Made by a program: the position numbers and the translations under genes. Of a stretch of DNA of 40,221 bases, positions 23,384 through 31,613 are shown one piece after another. The first letter of the stretch is position 1; every line of letters begins with the position of its first letter. Below the pieces are notes generated by a model. It was not told where the DNA came from. It saw only the letters and a list, made by a program, of their open reading frames with translations, and searched no databases. The DNA is from Solimonas sp040391865 (GTDB lineage: Bacteria > Pseudomonadota > Gammaproteobacteria > Nevskiales > Nevskiaceae), in contig JBEBWZ010000015.1 of assembly GCA_040391865.1 (NCBI GenBank), positions 1 through 40,221 of the forward strand, given 5' to 3'.

Positions 23384-25324
23384 TCAGAAGTTGTACTTGA
23401 TGGTGACCGCGGCAAAGTCACGATCAGCGTAGGGGCGCTTCTCGAAATGCGGCTTGCCGAGGAACGCGTTGTAGCTGGTGCCCAGCTGCAGGTTCTGCAG
23501 GTAGGTGAAGTTGAAACCGATGCTGGCGCGATAATCGCCTTCGCCCATCAAGGCGCCCAGACCGGACAGCATCGACGACTTGCCGTCGATGATGCCGGAC
23601 AGGTAGATCGGCACCTGCAGATCCCAGCCGTTGAAGATGTTCTTGCGGTCGATCATGGTCAGCCAGGCCCAGCCCGACGCATCGCGATCGTAGGTCAGGG
23701 ACTTGGAGCAGCTGGTCGGGCCGCAGGCTTCGGCCGTGTCCTCGACATGCACGTAGCCGGCTTCACCGACCAGGGTGATCGAGTCCCAGAACCAGCCCGG
23801 CCCGAGCACGTACAGCCCGGACAGCAGCACCTGGCCGACATTGGCGCGGGTCGGCGTCGGCACCGGACCCAGCAGGCCTCCGTCGACATCCACGAGCACG
23901 TCGATGCCTTCGCGCCAGTTCACTTCACCGGCGATGTTGGCGCCGAACAGCGCCGTCGAGAAACTCATCGAGGTGAGATCGATGCCGTCGAAGTAGTTGA
24001 TGTTGTAGGAGACCGGCACCTGCAGGCCCAGCGCCTGCGTGGTCAGCGGCGGCAGGCCGTTGCCGCCCGGCAGCAGGATCGCATAGCCGTAGTTCTGCAC
24101 CGGTGCCGGCGTGGTGTTGTGATAGCGCAGCCGGTACAGACCGATGTTGGTATCGGAGAGGACCTGATATTTGGCGCCCACTCCCCATTGCCCGTGATCG
24201 CTGGGCATCTTGTCCGGGCCACGGACCGGATTGATGTAGCGCGGCGTATTGGGCTGCGGAATCACGTCCAGCGGCAGATGCAGATCGACCAGCAGCGGGT
24301 CCAGTCGGGTGAGGATACCGTCCAATACCTGCGTCAGCCCCTGCGTCGCGCCGCCGAAGCCCATCAGGTCGGCAATCAGCTGGACCGCTTCCGAGGTTTG
24401 ATTGGACAGCAGGTTGACGTCTGCGAGCGTTTCGAAATACAGCGGATTCTTGATGCCGTAGATGAACTGAGCACCCGGTCCGACCACGTCCGACACCGAG
24501 AAGAATTCGCCGACCGGGTTCAGCTCGACCGGCTTGAACTCCAGCTTGTACTGGCCCAGCAGGGTCAGGCGGTTGGTCACCGACAACTGCACCGACAACT
24601 GGTTGACCGGCAGCAGGATGCTCTTGACGTCCGCACCCGGCACCGTGGCCTTGGTGGCGTCCGCCGGCGACTGGGCCAGAGCAACGCCGGAGAAGAACAG
24701 GCTCTCGCCCCAGGCGGCGATATGGCGCCCGAGGCGCACGTTCAGTGCCGACTCGTCGCCCAGATACCAGGAGCCGTAGACATAGGCATCGAGAATGCGC
24801 GCGCGACGACCGCTGTACTGGCGCGCACGCTCGGTGAACTTGTCGACCTCACCTTCGAACAGATAGTTGTTGCGGCCATCCGTCTTGCTGATGGTGTCCG
24901 GAGAGTCGTTGGCATTGCGGTTGAAATAGACGTCGTCATAGAACGCGTCGCCGCGCAGCAGGAGGCCGAAATCACCGGTCGACAGCTGCAACTCGCCGAG
25001 CACGCTGAGCCGGTTGTTGACCATGTCGCCGCGCTTGAAATTGCGATCGCCATCGTCGAAGTTGTTCGACTCCGGAAACTTCAGGAAATCGGGGATCGGG
25101 ATCTCGGCACTGGGCGGGGCATCGATGACGCCGTGATGCGGCTTCTCCAGACGCCAGGCCGCCGCATAGGCACCCTGCAGCTGGTAGGAACCGTCCAGCC
25201 CGAAGAAATCGAAAGAGCCGGCCGCTGCCTCGTCCACGGCGGCCAACCCGCCGACCGCCAACGCAAAGAACCCCGTTGCGACCGTACGAACAACCCCTCG
25301 CCCGCAGCCCCGATCTCCGCTCAT
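23384..25324 (-). CDS. DUF1302 family outer-membrane protein
   Basis: A 646-residue exported protein. The N-terminal signal ends near AAAGSFDFFGLDGSYQLQGAY, and many beta-strand-like alternating stretches follow. The sequence closes with DRDFAAVTIKYNF, a C-terminal aromatic residue as expected for outer-membrane beta-barrels. The FGLDGSYQLQG beginning and the motif GRHIAAWGESLFFSG are characteristic of DUF1302, a family often linked to uptake or handling of lipids, sterols or other organic substrates and frequently paired with DUF1329 genes, none of which is present here. ATG 25324 follows GGGGAGAG by about 5 nt; a start 24 codons upstream would precede a poorly hydrophobic tail. It is divergent from the WS/DGAT gene. 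Confidence 0.85.
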   Translation of the reverse strand: MSGDRGCGRGVVRTVATGFFALAVGGLAAVDEAAAGSFDFFGLDGSYQLQGAYAAAWRLEKPHHGVIDAPPSAEIPIPDFLKFPESNNFDDGDRNFKRGDMVNNRLSVLGELQLSTGDFGLLLRGDAFYDDVYFNRNANDSPDTISKTDGRNNYLFEGEVDKFTERARQYSGRRARILDAYVYGSWYLGDESALNVRLGRHIAAWGESLFFSGVALAQSPADATKATVPGADVKSILLPVNQLSVQLSVTNRLTLLGQYKLEFKPVELNPVGEFFSVSDVVGPGAQFIYGIKNPLYFETLADVNLLSNQTSEAVQLIADLMGFGGATQGLTQVLDGILTRLDPLLVDLHLPLDVIPQPNTPRYINPVRGPDKMPSDHGQWGVGAKYQVLSDTNIGLYRLRYHNTTPAPVQNYGYAILLPGGNGLPPLTTQALGLQVPVSYNINYFDGIDLTSMSFSTALFGANIAGEVNWREGIDVLVDVDGGLLGPVPTPTRANVGQVLLSGLYVLGPGWFWDSITLVGEAGYVHVEDTAEACGPTSCSKSLTYDRDASGWAWLTMIDRKNIFNGWDLQVPIYLSGIIDGKSSMLSGLGALMGEGDYRASIGFNFTYLQNLQLGTSYNAFLGKPHFEKRPYADRDFAAVTIKYNF

Positions 25325-25569
25325 TGTCTCTCCCCGCATCTTTGGAAATGCTGTGCCGCTACCGTAGGCGCCGACCGCCGACATGGCCTCACCCAAAATG
25401 ATTAGGAGCTGTCAACGTCAGGGTTTGAGCGTCTTTTCCAACCCTTTCGGCTCATGCGTATGGGGGTGGTGAGCGCCGCCGGATTCGGGCAACTTAGGCA
25501 GCATAACGGCGACGCGTACCGGCAGCGCAATCGTCGCAGACCCTGCCGGCGGTGTTGGGGAACAGATCA
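25325..25569. promoter_or_regulatory. Divergent promoter region of DUF1302 and WS/DGAT genes
   Basis: This 245-bp region has no gene. It carries the 11-mer GTATGGGGGTG (25458-25468), also present at 31159-31169 upstream of the lipase gene. It also has a perfect 6-bp inverted repeat AGGGTT (25420-25425) and AACCCT (25440-25445). Either may be a regulator site. Exact -10/-35 boxes were not identified. Confidence 0.3.
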
Positions 25570-27057
25570 GTGAAACGCCTTAGTCCGATCGACGCTGCAT
25601 TCCTGCGCATGGAATCCAAGCGTACGCCGATGCATGTCGGCGCGATGATGACCTTCCGCCTGCCGGAAGATGCGCCGCCGGATTTCTGCCAGCGCCTGGT
25701 GCGGCAGATGCGCGAGCGACCGTTCATGCCCTATCCCTTCGCCTGCCGGCTGGCGCGCGGGCGACTGGCACGCCTCGCACCGGCCTGGGAGGAAACCACG
25801 GTCGACATGGAATACCACCTGCGCCATTCGGCGCTGCCCTACCCCGGCGGCGAACGCGAACTCGGTGTGCTGGTGGCGCGCATGCATTCGCATCCGCTGG
25901 ACATGACGCGGCCGCTGTGGGAATGCCATGTGATCGAAGGACTCGATGCCCATCCGGATCAAGGCGCCGAGCAAGGCCGTCCAGGCGGCCGTCGTTTCGC
26001 CCTGTATTTCAAGGCGCACCACTGCGCGATCGACGGCATGGGCGCAATGCGCATGGTGCAGAACTGGCTGTCGCACGACCCTGCGGACCAGCGCGGCCTC
26101 GGGCCGTGGATGCTGGCGGCCAAACCGGAGTCCGCACGCACGGTCGAGACACCCTCGCTGCGCCAGCGCGCGCAGAAACCGGCACAAGCCGCTGCCGAGC
26201 AGCTGCGCGGCATGAAAGCCCTGGTCAGCGGACTCGGCAGCATGATCAGGGGCGACGACAGCTTTGCGCGGATGTCGCTGCATACGCCGCGCAGCCTGTT
26301 CAATGTCCGGATCTCGCAGCAGCGCCGTCTCGGCACCCAGATCCTGAGTCTGCCGCGCCTGCGGGCAGCGGCGAACGCCAGCGACGCCACCGTCAACGAT
26401 GTGCTGCTGGCCGTGGTCGGCGGTGCGATCCGCCGCTATCTGCGGGAGCAGAACGCCCTGCCCGATGAAAGCCTGCTGGCCTCGGTACCGCTGGGGCTCG
26501 CACGCCCGGATGGCAAGTCGGGCAATGCGGCGGTCGGCTTCGTCGCGCCGCTGGGCACCGAACACGACGACCCCTTGCAGCGCATCCGCTGGATCCGGCA
26601 GGTGACACAGCGCGGCAAGCAGGATCTGCAGGCACTGCCGCGCGAGGCGCAGATGCAGTTCGCGCTGCTGGGCATCGCGCCGCTGCTGCTGGGGCAGATC
26701 ACCGGCGTATTGCCGAAGCTGCCGCCGATCTTCAACTGCGTGGTCTCCAACGTGGTGCTGTCGAAGCATCCGCTGTACCTGATGGGTGCGGAACTCGAAG
26801 CGATGTATCCGGTGTCGTTCCTGTTCGACGGCTACGCCCTGAACATCACGCTGGTCGGCTACAACGATGCGGTGGCGGTCGGCTTTCTCGGTTGCCGCGA
26901 TGCGATTCCCAGCCTGCAGCGTCTGGCGATCTATACCGGCGAGGCACTCGCGGAACTCGAACAGTCGCTCGGTCTCGGTGGCACGATCGCGGAACCGGCA
27001 GCCACGTCCCAACCGGTGGCCAAGCGCAAGCCGCGCAGCAGAAAGACGGCCGTGTAA
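25570..27057 (+). CDS. Wax ester synthase/diacylglycerol acyltransferase (WS/DGAT)
   Basis: A 495-residue acyltransferase that uses acyl-CoA with long-chain alcohols or diacylglycerol to make storage wax esters or triacylglycerol, probably at the inner membrane face. The catalytic HHxxxDG motif is present as HHCAIDG (150-156). PLDMTRPLWECHVIEGL and the conserved NDVLLAVVGGAIRRYL are visible, as is FNCVVSNV in the second half. GTG 25570 follows GGGGAAC by about 7 nt and begins MKRLSPIDAAF, the usual family start; another GTG at 25552 adds six non-conserved residues. The C-terminal tail VAKRKPRSRKTA is basic. Product preference (wax ester versus triacylglycerol) cannot be read from sequence. 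Confidence 0.92.
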   Translation: MKRLSPIDAAFLRMESKRTPMHVGAMMTFRLPEDAPPDFCQRLVRQMRERPFMPYPFACRLARGRLARLAPAWEETTVDMEYHLRHSALPYPGGERELGVLVARMHSHPLDMTRPLWECHVIEGLDAHPDQGAEQGRPGGRRFALYFKAHHCAIDGMGAMRMVQNWLSHDPADQRGLGPWMLAAKPESARTVETPSLRQRAQKPAQAAAEQLRGMKALVSGLGSMIRGDDSFARMSLHTPRSLFNVRISQQRRLGTQILSLPRLRAAANASDATVNDVLLAVVGGAIRRYLREQNALPDESLLASVPLGLARPDGKSGNAAVGFVAPLGTEHDDPLQRIRWIRQVTQRGKQDLQALPREAQMQFALLGIAPLLLGQITGVLPKLPPIFNCVVSNVVLSKHPLYLMGAELEAMYPVSFLFDGYALNITLVGYNDAVAVGFLGCRDAIPSLQRLAIYTGEALAELEQSLGLGGTIAEPAATSQPVAKRKPRSRKTAV

Positions 27058-27078
27058 ACCCGGTTTTGCCGCTGACGC

Positions 27079-28341
27079 TCAACGCGTCGGCGGACAGGCC
27101 CTGGAGATCGCGTTCACCAACGCCGCCGTGCGCATGAGTGCGCTCGGCGCGATCGACTTGCCGGTATTGAGCAGGGCCACGGACAGCTCGCGCTGCGGAT
27201 CGGCCCAGCACAGCACGGTCATGAAGCCGATGTGCCCGTAGGCGCCGCGCGATTTCATTCCCCACAGACCTACCGGGTTTTCTCCGAGCATGAACGCGGG
27301 CGAAAACCGGATCGGCAAACCCAGGGTCCGGTCGAACTGCAGCTCGCCGACCGGCGCGATCGCCGTGGCAATGGTTTCCGGACGCAGTACCCGCCGTCCT
27401 TCCAGTTCGCCGCCGTTAAGCAGCATCTGGAAAATGCGGCTGACATCATCGGCGCTGGCGTAGATGTTGCCGGCCGGCACGATGCTGGATTGAAACGCCT
27501 CGTCGTTGGACGCCTCGACCGCGCGCGCGAAATCGACACCCAGCACGTGCTTGATGATGCTGGTCAGCGGCCACGCCGGCAGCGACCCGGTGAGGTGATG
27601 CCGCGGTGATTCTGCGACATGCTGCGGCGCCAGACCGAAATCCAGATAGCGCAGCCCCAGCGGCTCGACCAGCCAGTCACGCATCACGTCACGCAACTCG
27701 CGTCCGGTGACGCGGCGGATCAGCTCGCCGACGATGAATCCGCCGGTCAGTGCGTGATACGCCTGCTTCTCGAAACGCGGGTCCAGCGGCGGCGCCAGGC
27801 ACAGCATGTGCACCATCGCGTCCCAATGCCGCAGCAGCCCCGGATCGGGATGCGCGACCGGCAGCTTGGGAATGCCCGCACGATGGGCCAGCAGCTGGCG
27901 GATGGTCACGGCGCCCTTGCCGTGCGCCGCGAACTCGGGAATGTAATGCGCCACACGATCGTCGAGTTGCAGCTGGCTCTGCTCGGCCAGCTTGTGCACC
28001 AGCAGCGCCACGATCGCTTTCGACGCCGAGAACAGACAGATCGGCGCATCCGGAGACAGCGGAATCTGCGGCCCCGATTCGCCCGGCCCGTTGCCGCTGA
28101 GACAACCGATGGCGCGCTTGAGCACGATCTGCCCGCGACGGCGCACCACCAGCGTCATCGCCGGCTGCATCCCGGTGCGATAGATGCCTTCGACCGCCGA
28201 CCAGATGCGGCTCACGCCGGCCGAGTTCATGCCGACATTTTCCGGCACGCATTCGGCCGCATGATCGATCCGGGTCACGCTCGCCAGATCGCGCACCACC
28301 TGTACCCGGCTGGCCGCCGTCGGCCGCAGACGCATCAGCAT
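27079..28341 (-). CDS. Beta-lactamase-fold serine hydrolase (EstB/class C-like esterase)
   Basis: A 420-residue serine hydrolase of the beta-lactamase (class C/DD-peptidase/EstB) fold. The SxxK motif is SASK (105-108) in ICLFSASKAIVALLV, and the Tyr motif is probably KQAYHALTGGFIVGEL. Near the C-terminus GAYGHIGFMTVLCW gives the HxG-type third motif. There is no signal peptide; most EstB relatives are cytoplasmic esterases. ATG 28341 is preferred (MLMRLRPTAAS). It starts 5 nt after the ferredoxin stop at 28346, so the two are likely co-transcribed with the ferredoxin reductase. An esterase beside a P450-type electron-transfer pair suggests hydrolysis of an ester in the same degradation pathway, but substrate is unknown. 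Confidence 0.85.
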   Translation of the reverse strand: MLMRLRPTAASRVQVVRDLASVTRIDHAAECVPENVGMNSAGVSRIWSAVEGIYRTGMQPAMTLVVRRRGQIVLKRAIGCLSGNGPGESGPQIPLSPDAPICLFSASKAIVALLVHKLAEQSQLQLDDRVAHYIPEFAAHGKGAVTIRQLLAHRAGIPKLPVAHPDPGLLRHWDAMVHMLCLAPPLDPRFEKQAYHALTGGFIVGELIRRVTGRELRDVMRDWLVEPLGLRYLDFGLAPQHVAESPRHHLTGSLPAWPLTSIIKHVLGVDFARAVEASNDEAFQSSIVPAGNIYASADDVSRIFQMLLNGGELEGRRVLRPETIATAIAPVGELQFDRTLGLPIRFSPAFMLGENPVGLWGMKSRGAYGHIGFMTVLCWADPQRELSVALLNTGKSIAPSALMRTAALVNAISRACPPTR

Positions 28342-28345
28342 GGGC

Positions 28346-28666
28346 TCATCCCTGTCCTGCGGGAATCCGCGCGACCAGGCCATCGAGCGCATCGCTCACC
28401 TGGATCTGGCACGACAGGCGACTCGATGGCCCCGGCTCGACCGCGCCTTCGAGCATCGCCTGTTCCATCTCATCGGCGGGCGGCAAGCGCGCAAACCAGG
28501 GCTCGTCGATATAGACGTGGCAGGTCGCGCAGGAGCACGACCCGCCACATTCGCCGACGATGCCTGCCACCAGATTGCCGGTGGCGACCTGCATCAGCGA
28601 TTGACCCGACGCGGCATCGATCACCTGCGCCGAGCCATCCGGCTGAATGAAGGTCAGGGTCGGCAT
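28346..28666 (-). CDS. 2Fe-2S ferredoxin, P450/adrenodoxin type
   Basis: A 106-residue cytoplasmic electron carrier. The cluster-binding cysteines follow the putidaredoxin/adrenodoxin pattern: Cys40, Cys46 and Cys49 (C-x5-C-x2-C in GECGGSCSCATC) and Cys86 in SSRLSCQIQV. An additional Cys44 lies inside the first loop. It probably carries electrons from the adjacent ferredoxin reductase to a cytochrome P450 or Rieske oxygenase; neither oxygenase gene is in this window. Its ATG overlaps the reductase stop by one base (TGATG), and its TGA is 4 nt from the start of the serine hydrolase, so all three form a tight operon on the minus strand. Confidence 0.93.
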   Translation of the reverse strand: MPTLTFIQPDGSAQVIDAASGQSLMQVATGNLVAGIVGECGGSCSCATCHVYIDEPWFARLPPADEMEQAMLEGAVEPGPSSRLSCQIQVSDALDGLVARIPAGQG

Positions 28667-29898
28667 CAGCTGGCCAGCGTCTTCAGCGGCACGGCCTCAT
28701 CGGCCAGTGCTGCGACATCCAGCTGCGCCCGCGCCGCGACCAGCTTCTTCGCGAACATGAAATCCTGCGGCCGGCTCACGGTATCGGCGGCGATGATGCG
28801 GCCCTCGCGTAGATAGAACACCGCGAAATTGCGTTGCGTCGCCGGATCGCCACGCAGCACGATCTGATCGTGACCGGCGGAAATGCCGACCATCTGCAGC
28901 TTCAGATCATATTGATCGGACCAGAACCACGGCACCGTGCGATACGGCTCGTTCTTGCCGACCAGCGTACGCGCCGCGACGCGGCCCTGCTCCATCGCGT
29001 TCTGCACCGACTCCAGACGCACACGCCGGCCCAGGAACTCGCTGGGATGATCGGTGCAGTCGCCGGCCGCGAGGATGTCCGGATCGCTGGTGCGCGCAAA
29101 CTCGTCGACCACGATGCCGTTGCCGATTTCCAGACCGGCTTCCTGCGCCACTTCGGTATTGGCGATCAGGCCGATGCCGACCACCACGAAATCGGTTTCG
29201 ATGCGGGTACCGTCGGTCAGCGTCACCGCGGTCACCGGCGAGCCTTCGAGCGATGCCAGCTGCGCATTGGTGCGCAGATCGACACCGGCCTCGCGATGCG
29301 CACGCTCGAAAAATTCGGACACCGCCGGCACCGTCACCCGCGCCAACACCCGCGGCAGCCCTTCGAGTACCGTCACCTGCAGTCCCAGCTTGGCCGCAAC
29401 CGCCGCCACTTCGAGACCGATGAAGCCGCCGCCGACGATCACCACCCGCTTGCCGGGCTGGCAGGCGGCACGCAAGCCCTGCACATCGGCGATGGTACGC
29501 AGCGGAAACACGTTCGGTGCATCGGCGTTGGCCAGATTCAGCAGACGCGCACGGCCGCCGGTCGCCAGTACCAGCTTGTCGTAGGACTGCGTGCTGCCAT
29601 CAGCGAGCTGCAGTTGCTTGGCAGCGCGATCGATTCTGGTGACACGCGCATTGCCACGGAATTCGATGTTGACCTTTTCCAGCTGCGGCGCCTGCATCAC
29701 ATACAGGCTTTCCTCGGTGATGGTGCCGGCGAGGTAGGCCTTGGACAGCGGCGGCCGCTTGTACGGCGGCTGCGGCTCTTCGCCGAGGATCAGGACGCGG
29801 CCGGTGAAACCCTGGCGTCGCAGTTCAGCGGCCGTTTCGCCGCCGGCCTGACCGGCCCCGACGACGACCACGGTGGATTCAGCAGTAAGTTCGCTCAT
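28666..29898 (-). CDS. FAD-dependent ferredoxin reductase
   Basis: A 410-residue NAD(P)H:ferredoxin reductase of the putidaredoxin reductase/rhodocoxin reductase type. GAGQAG (14-19, in TVVVVGAGQAGGETAAELR) is the FAD-binding dinucleotide motif and VVIVGGGFIGLEVAAVAAKLG the NAD(P)-binding one. DPDILAAGDCTDHPSEFLGRRVRLESV is the characteristic late FAD motif, and a C-terminal dimerisation-type domain follows. It reduces the 2Fe-2S ferredoxin encoded directly after it. ATG 29898 (MSELTAEST) is chosen over an upstream in-frame start because the sequence before it has no conserved features; the Shine-Dalgarno is weak. It heads the reductase-ferredoxin-esterase operon. Confidence 0.92.
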   Translation of the reverse strand: MSELTAESTVVVVGAGQAGGETAAELRRQGFTGRVLILGEEPQPPYKRPPLSKAYLAGTITEESLYVMQAPQLEKVNIEFRGNARVTRIDRAAKQLQLADGSTQSYDKLVLATGGRARLLNLANADAPNVFPLRTIADVQGLRAACQPGKRVVIVGGGFIGLEVAAVAAKLGLQVTVLEGLPRVLARVTVPAVSEFFERAHREAGVDLRTNAQLASLEGSPVTAVTLTDGTRIETDFVVVGIGLIANTEVAQEAGLEIGNGIVVDEFARTSDPDILAAGDCTDHPSEFLGRRVRLESVQNAMEQGRVAARTLVGKNEPYRTVPWFWSDQYDLKLQMVGISAGHDQIVLRGDPATQRNFAVFYLREGRIIAADTVSRPQDFMFAKKLVAARAQLDVAALADEAVPLKTLAS

Positions 29899-30082
29899 TC
29901 TCGAAATGTCTTGACTCAGGGGGTTGCGCACAGTCGAGCCGTGCTCCAGGGAACATCGCTGTTCCGGCGGTGACGACGACACTGGCGCTCACCGGAGCGG
30001 CATTTTAACCCGCAATTCTGCCGGTGTTGCGCACCTTCTCCGCTGCCAGCCCTCATTGTTCAAGAATTCCCTGCCGTGACAC
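29899..30082. promoter_or_regulatory. Upstream region of the ferredoxin reductase operon
   Basis: No gene is seen in these 184 bases. TTAAAAT on the minus strand (complement of 30002-30008) is a fair -10 candidate about 105 nt before the reductase ATG, but no matching -35 was found. A small dyad GGAAC-ATCGCT-GTTCC lies at 29950-29965. The lipase gene ends at the right edge with no clear terminator. Confidence 0.3.
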
Positions 30083-31090
30083 TTACTGTGCGTAGGGTTT
30101 CAGCGGCGGTTCCGCCGGCAGCAGATGCAGCGCCGGCAGGCCATTGCCCGGTTCCTGCATCAGGACCTTGATGAAACCATTCAGTAGCTGCGGCAACGGC
30201 GCGATCGCCAGCGTCGGTACCAGCGGCAGCAGACCGCAGAGCGCCGTGCCACCGGCGCGCTCGATGTCTGCCGGCCCGGGATGGGCAATCGCATCCAGCG
30301 CCAGTTCGAATGCGGCGCGATCGATCAGGCCGATGGTGACGTGATCGGCAATGCGGCCGGGGCAGAGATCCTGGAGCAGGACATTGCTGACCCTGGGGTT
30401 GCCGGCACCGAGTTCGATCGAAGCATTTGCCACCGGCCGCACCAGCTCATCGAACTGCGTGTACAGCGCGGTGTAATCGATGTCGCCGGGCGTGTGATCG
30501 CCACGGTTGCTCGCCTCCATGAACGCTGATTCCGGCGCGAACTGATAGAACACTGCAGGCAGCCCGCTGAGACCGGCCAACACCGGCAGCGTGGGCAGAT
30601 TGACCAGTGCCGTGCCCTGATTCGGGCCGGCGATCATCACGAAATCGTCGACGGCGTTGCGCGCCGACGGCCACCATTTGATCGCCCAGCGCGGCACCGC
30701 CACGCCCTGGCTGTGGCCGATCACCGCGGCCTTGCGCCCGCTCTCGGCATGGATGCGACGCAGCGCATGCACCACGTACTCGGCGGAAATCTGCATGTCG
30801 CCGAGACCGCGATCGGGATAGTTGACGATGCAGACGTCGTAGCCGCGCTCGACCAGCAACGGCTTGTAAGTCCATTCGTACTGCTCGAAACCGACGGTGA
30901 ACGTGCCGTGCACCAGCAGTACCGGAGGCTTGTCCGGATGGCTGAACTCGGTGCACTGCAAGGCCGCATCGAGCTTGGCCGTGGCGGTTTCCAGCGGCGG
31001 CTCGGCGGCAAGCCCGAGATCGTCATCACCCCCACAGGCCGCCAGCAACAGCGCGGCGACAAGGCTCCACGGCAACAATCGACTGGACAT
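30083..31090 (-). CDS. Lipoprotein lipase/esterase, CALB-like
   Basis: A 335-residue lipase-like alpha/beta hydrolase, exported and lipid-anchored. The lipobox LAAC (Cys19) follows a hydrophobic signal. LLVHGTFTVG is the oxyanion region; DVCIVNYPDRGLGDMQISAEYV, with the YPDxxLGD signature, is shared with Candida antarctica lipase B-like and related class 2 lipases. The nucleophile elbow is GHSQG (125-129, Ser127), where CALB itself has TWSQG. Later segments such as FVMIAGPNQGT are also typical. The likely role is hydrolysis of lipid esters outside the cytoplasm. ATG 31090 follows GGGAG by about 4 nt. Directly before the RBS a 12-bp stem-loop is predicted; see its entry. It follows the PTPS gene by 82 bp. 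Confidence 0.85.
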   Translation of the reverse strand: MSSRLLPWSLVAALLLAACGGDDDLGLAAEPPLETATAKLDAALQCTEFSHPDKPPVLLVHGTFTVGFEQYEWTYKPLLVERGYDVCIVNYPDRGLGDMQISAEYVVHALRRIHAESGRKAAVIGHSQGVAVPRWAIKWWPSARNAVDDFVMIAGPNQGTALVNLPTLPVLAGLSGLPAVFYQFAPESAFMEASNRGDHTPGDIDYTALYTQFDELVRPVANASIELGAGNPRVSNVLLQDLCPGRIADHVTIGLIDRAAFELALDAIAHPGPADIERAGGTALCGLLPLVPTLAIAPLPQLLNGFIKVLMQEPGNGLPALHLLPAEPPLKPYAQ

Positions 31091-31098
31091 GCGCTCCC

Positions 31099-31159
31099 CC
31101 CCAAACGGTCTGCGCGCAGCATCGGCCGCCATCGCGGCGGTCGCATCGACCGTTTGAGG
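31099..31159 (-). promoter_or_regulatory. Stem-loop immediately before the lipase start codon
   Basis: On the plus strand CCCCAAACGGTC (31099-31110) and GACCGTTTGAGG (31148-31159) are inverted copies: 11 of 12 bases are complementary and the twelfth is a G-U pair in RNA. The 37-nt spacer contains an inner 5-bp CCGCC/GGCGG hairpin. Read in the lipase transcript, the outer stem ends right before the GGGAG ribosome-binding site of the ATG at 31090. It could be an RNA control element (for example temperature or structure dependent) or a DNA operator. Confidence 0.45.
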
Positions 31160-31172
31160 TATGGGGGTGACG

Positions 31173-31613
31173 CTAGCGCAGCGGCTCGATCTCGCCGCGG
31201 TAGGTCACCCAGTTCTTTTCGGTTTCGCGCAGCCGCACCTGATGCAACAGCTTGCCGTAATGTCCCTTGAGAACCGTCCAGAACAGCACCACCAGATTCT
31301 CGGCGGTCGGGTTGATGCCACGGCACAGCGGCGAATCGTGATTCAGGTGGCGGTGATCGACGTCGTCGAGGATCAGCTCGCGGGTCGCATCGCGGATCTC
31401 GGTGAGATTGACCACGATCCCGGTGCGCGGGTCGATGCCGCCGCGCAGCGTCACTTCCAGCACGTAGTTGTGGCCGTGGCCGTGATCGCGGGCGCAGAGC
31501 CCGAACAGTTCACGGTTCTCGGCGTCGCTGAGATGCTCGGCCCACAGGCGGTGCGCAGCGGCAAAGGTTTCGCGGCGGGTCAGATAGACCACCGGTACGG
31601 ATTCAGTCGTCAT
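31173..31613 (-). CDS. 6-pyruvoyltetrahydropterin synthase (PTPS) family
   Basis: This 146-residue protein belongs to the PTPS/QueD family. The zinc ligands and catalytic residues match mammalian PTPS: His21, Cys40, His46, His48, Asp86 and His87 stand two positions before rat His23, Cys42, His48, His50, Asp88 and His89. E. coli-type QueD has C-x3-HGH, whereas here it is C-x5-HGH (CARDHGHGHNY), as in PTPS. GIVVNLTEIRD, DDVDHRHLNHD and RETEKNWVTYRGE are also PTPS-like. The likely reaction is 7,8-dihydroneopterin triphosphate to 6-pyruvoyltetrahydropterin. Its start overlaps the end of an SDR gene by 11 nt; the SDR could supply sepiapterin reductase activity. The PTPS/QueD choice is inference. 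Confidence 0.85.
   Translation of the reverse strand: MTTESVPVVYLTRRETFAAAHRLWAEHLSDAENRELFGLCARDHGHGHNYVLEVTLRGGIDPRTGIVVNLTEIRDATRELILDDVDHRHLNHDSPLCRGINPTAENLVVLFWTVLKGHYGKLLHQVRLRETEKNWVTYRGEIEPLR

Noticed and set aside
23300..25405. 701-codon plus-strand frame opposite the DUF1302 gene
   Set aside because: Composition is shadow-like and the minus-strand gene has signal peptide and barrel ending.
31173..31613. QueD (queuosine) assignment
   Set aside because: Spacing C-x5-HGH and the DH/ET segments fit PTPS better; kept only as an alternative.
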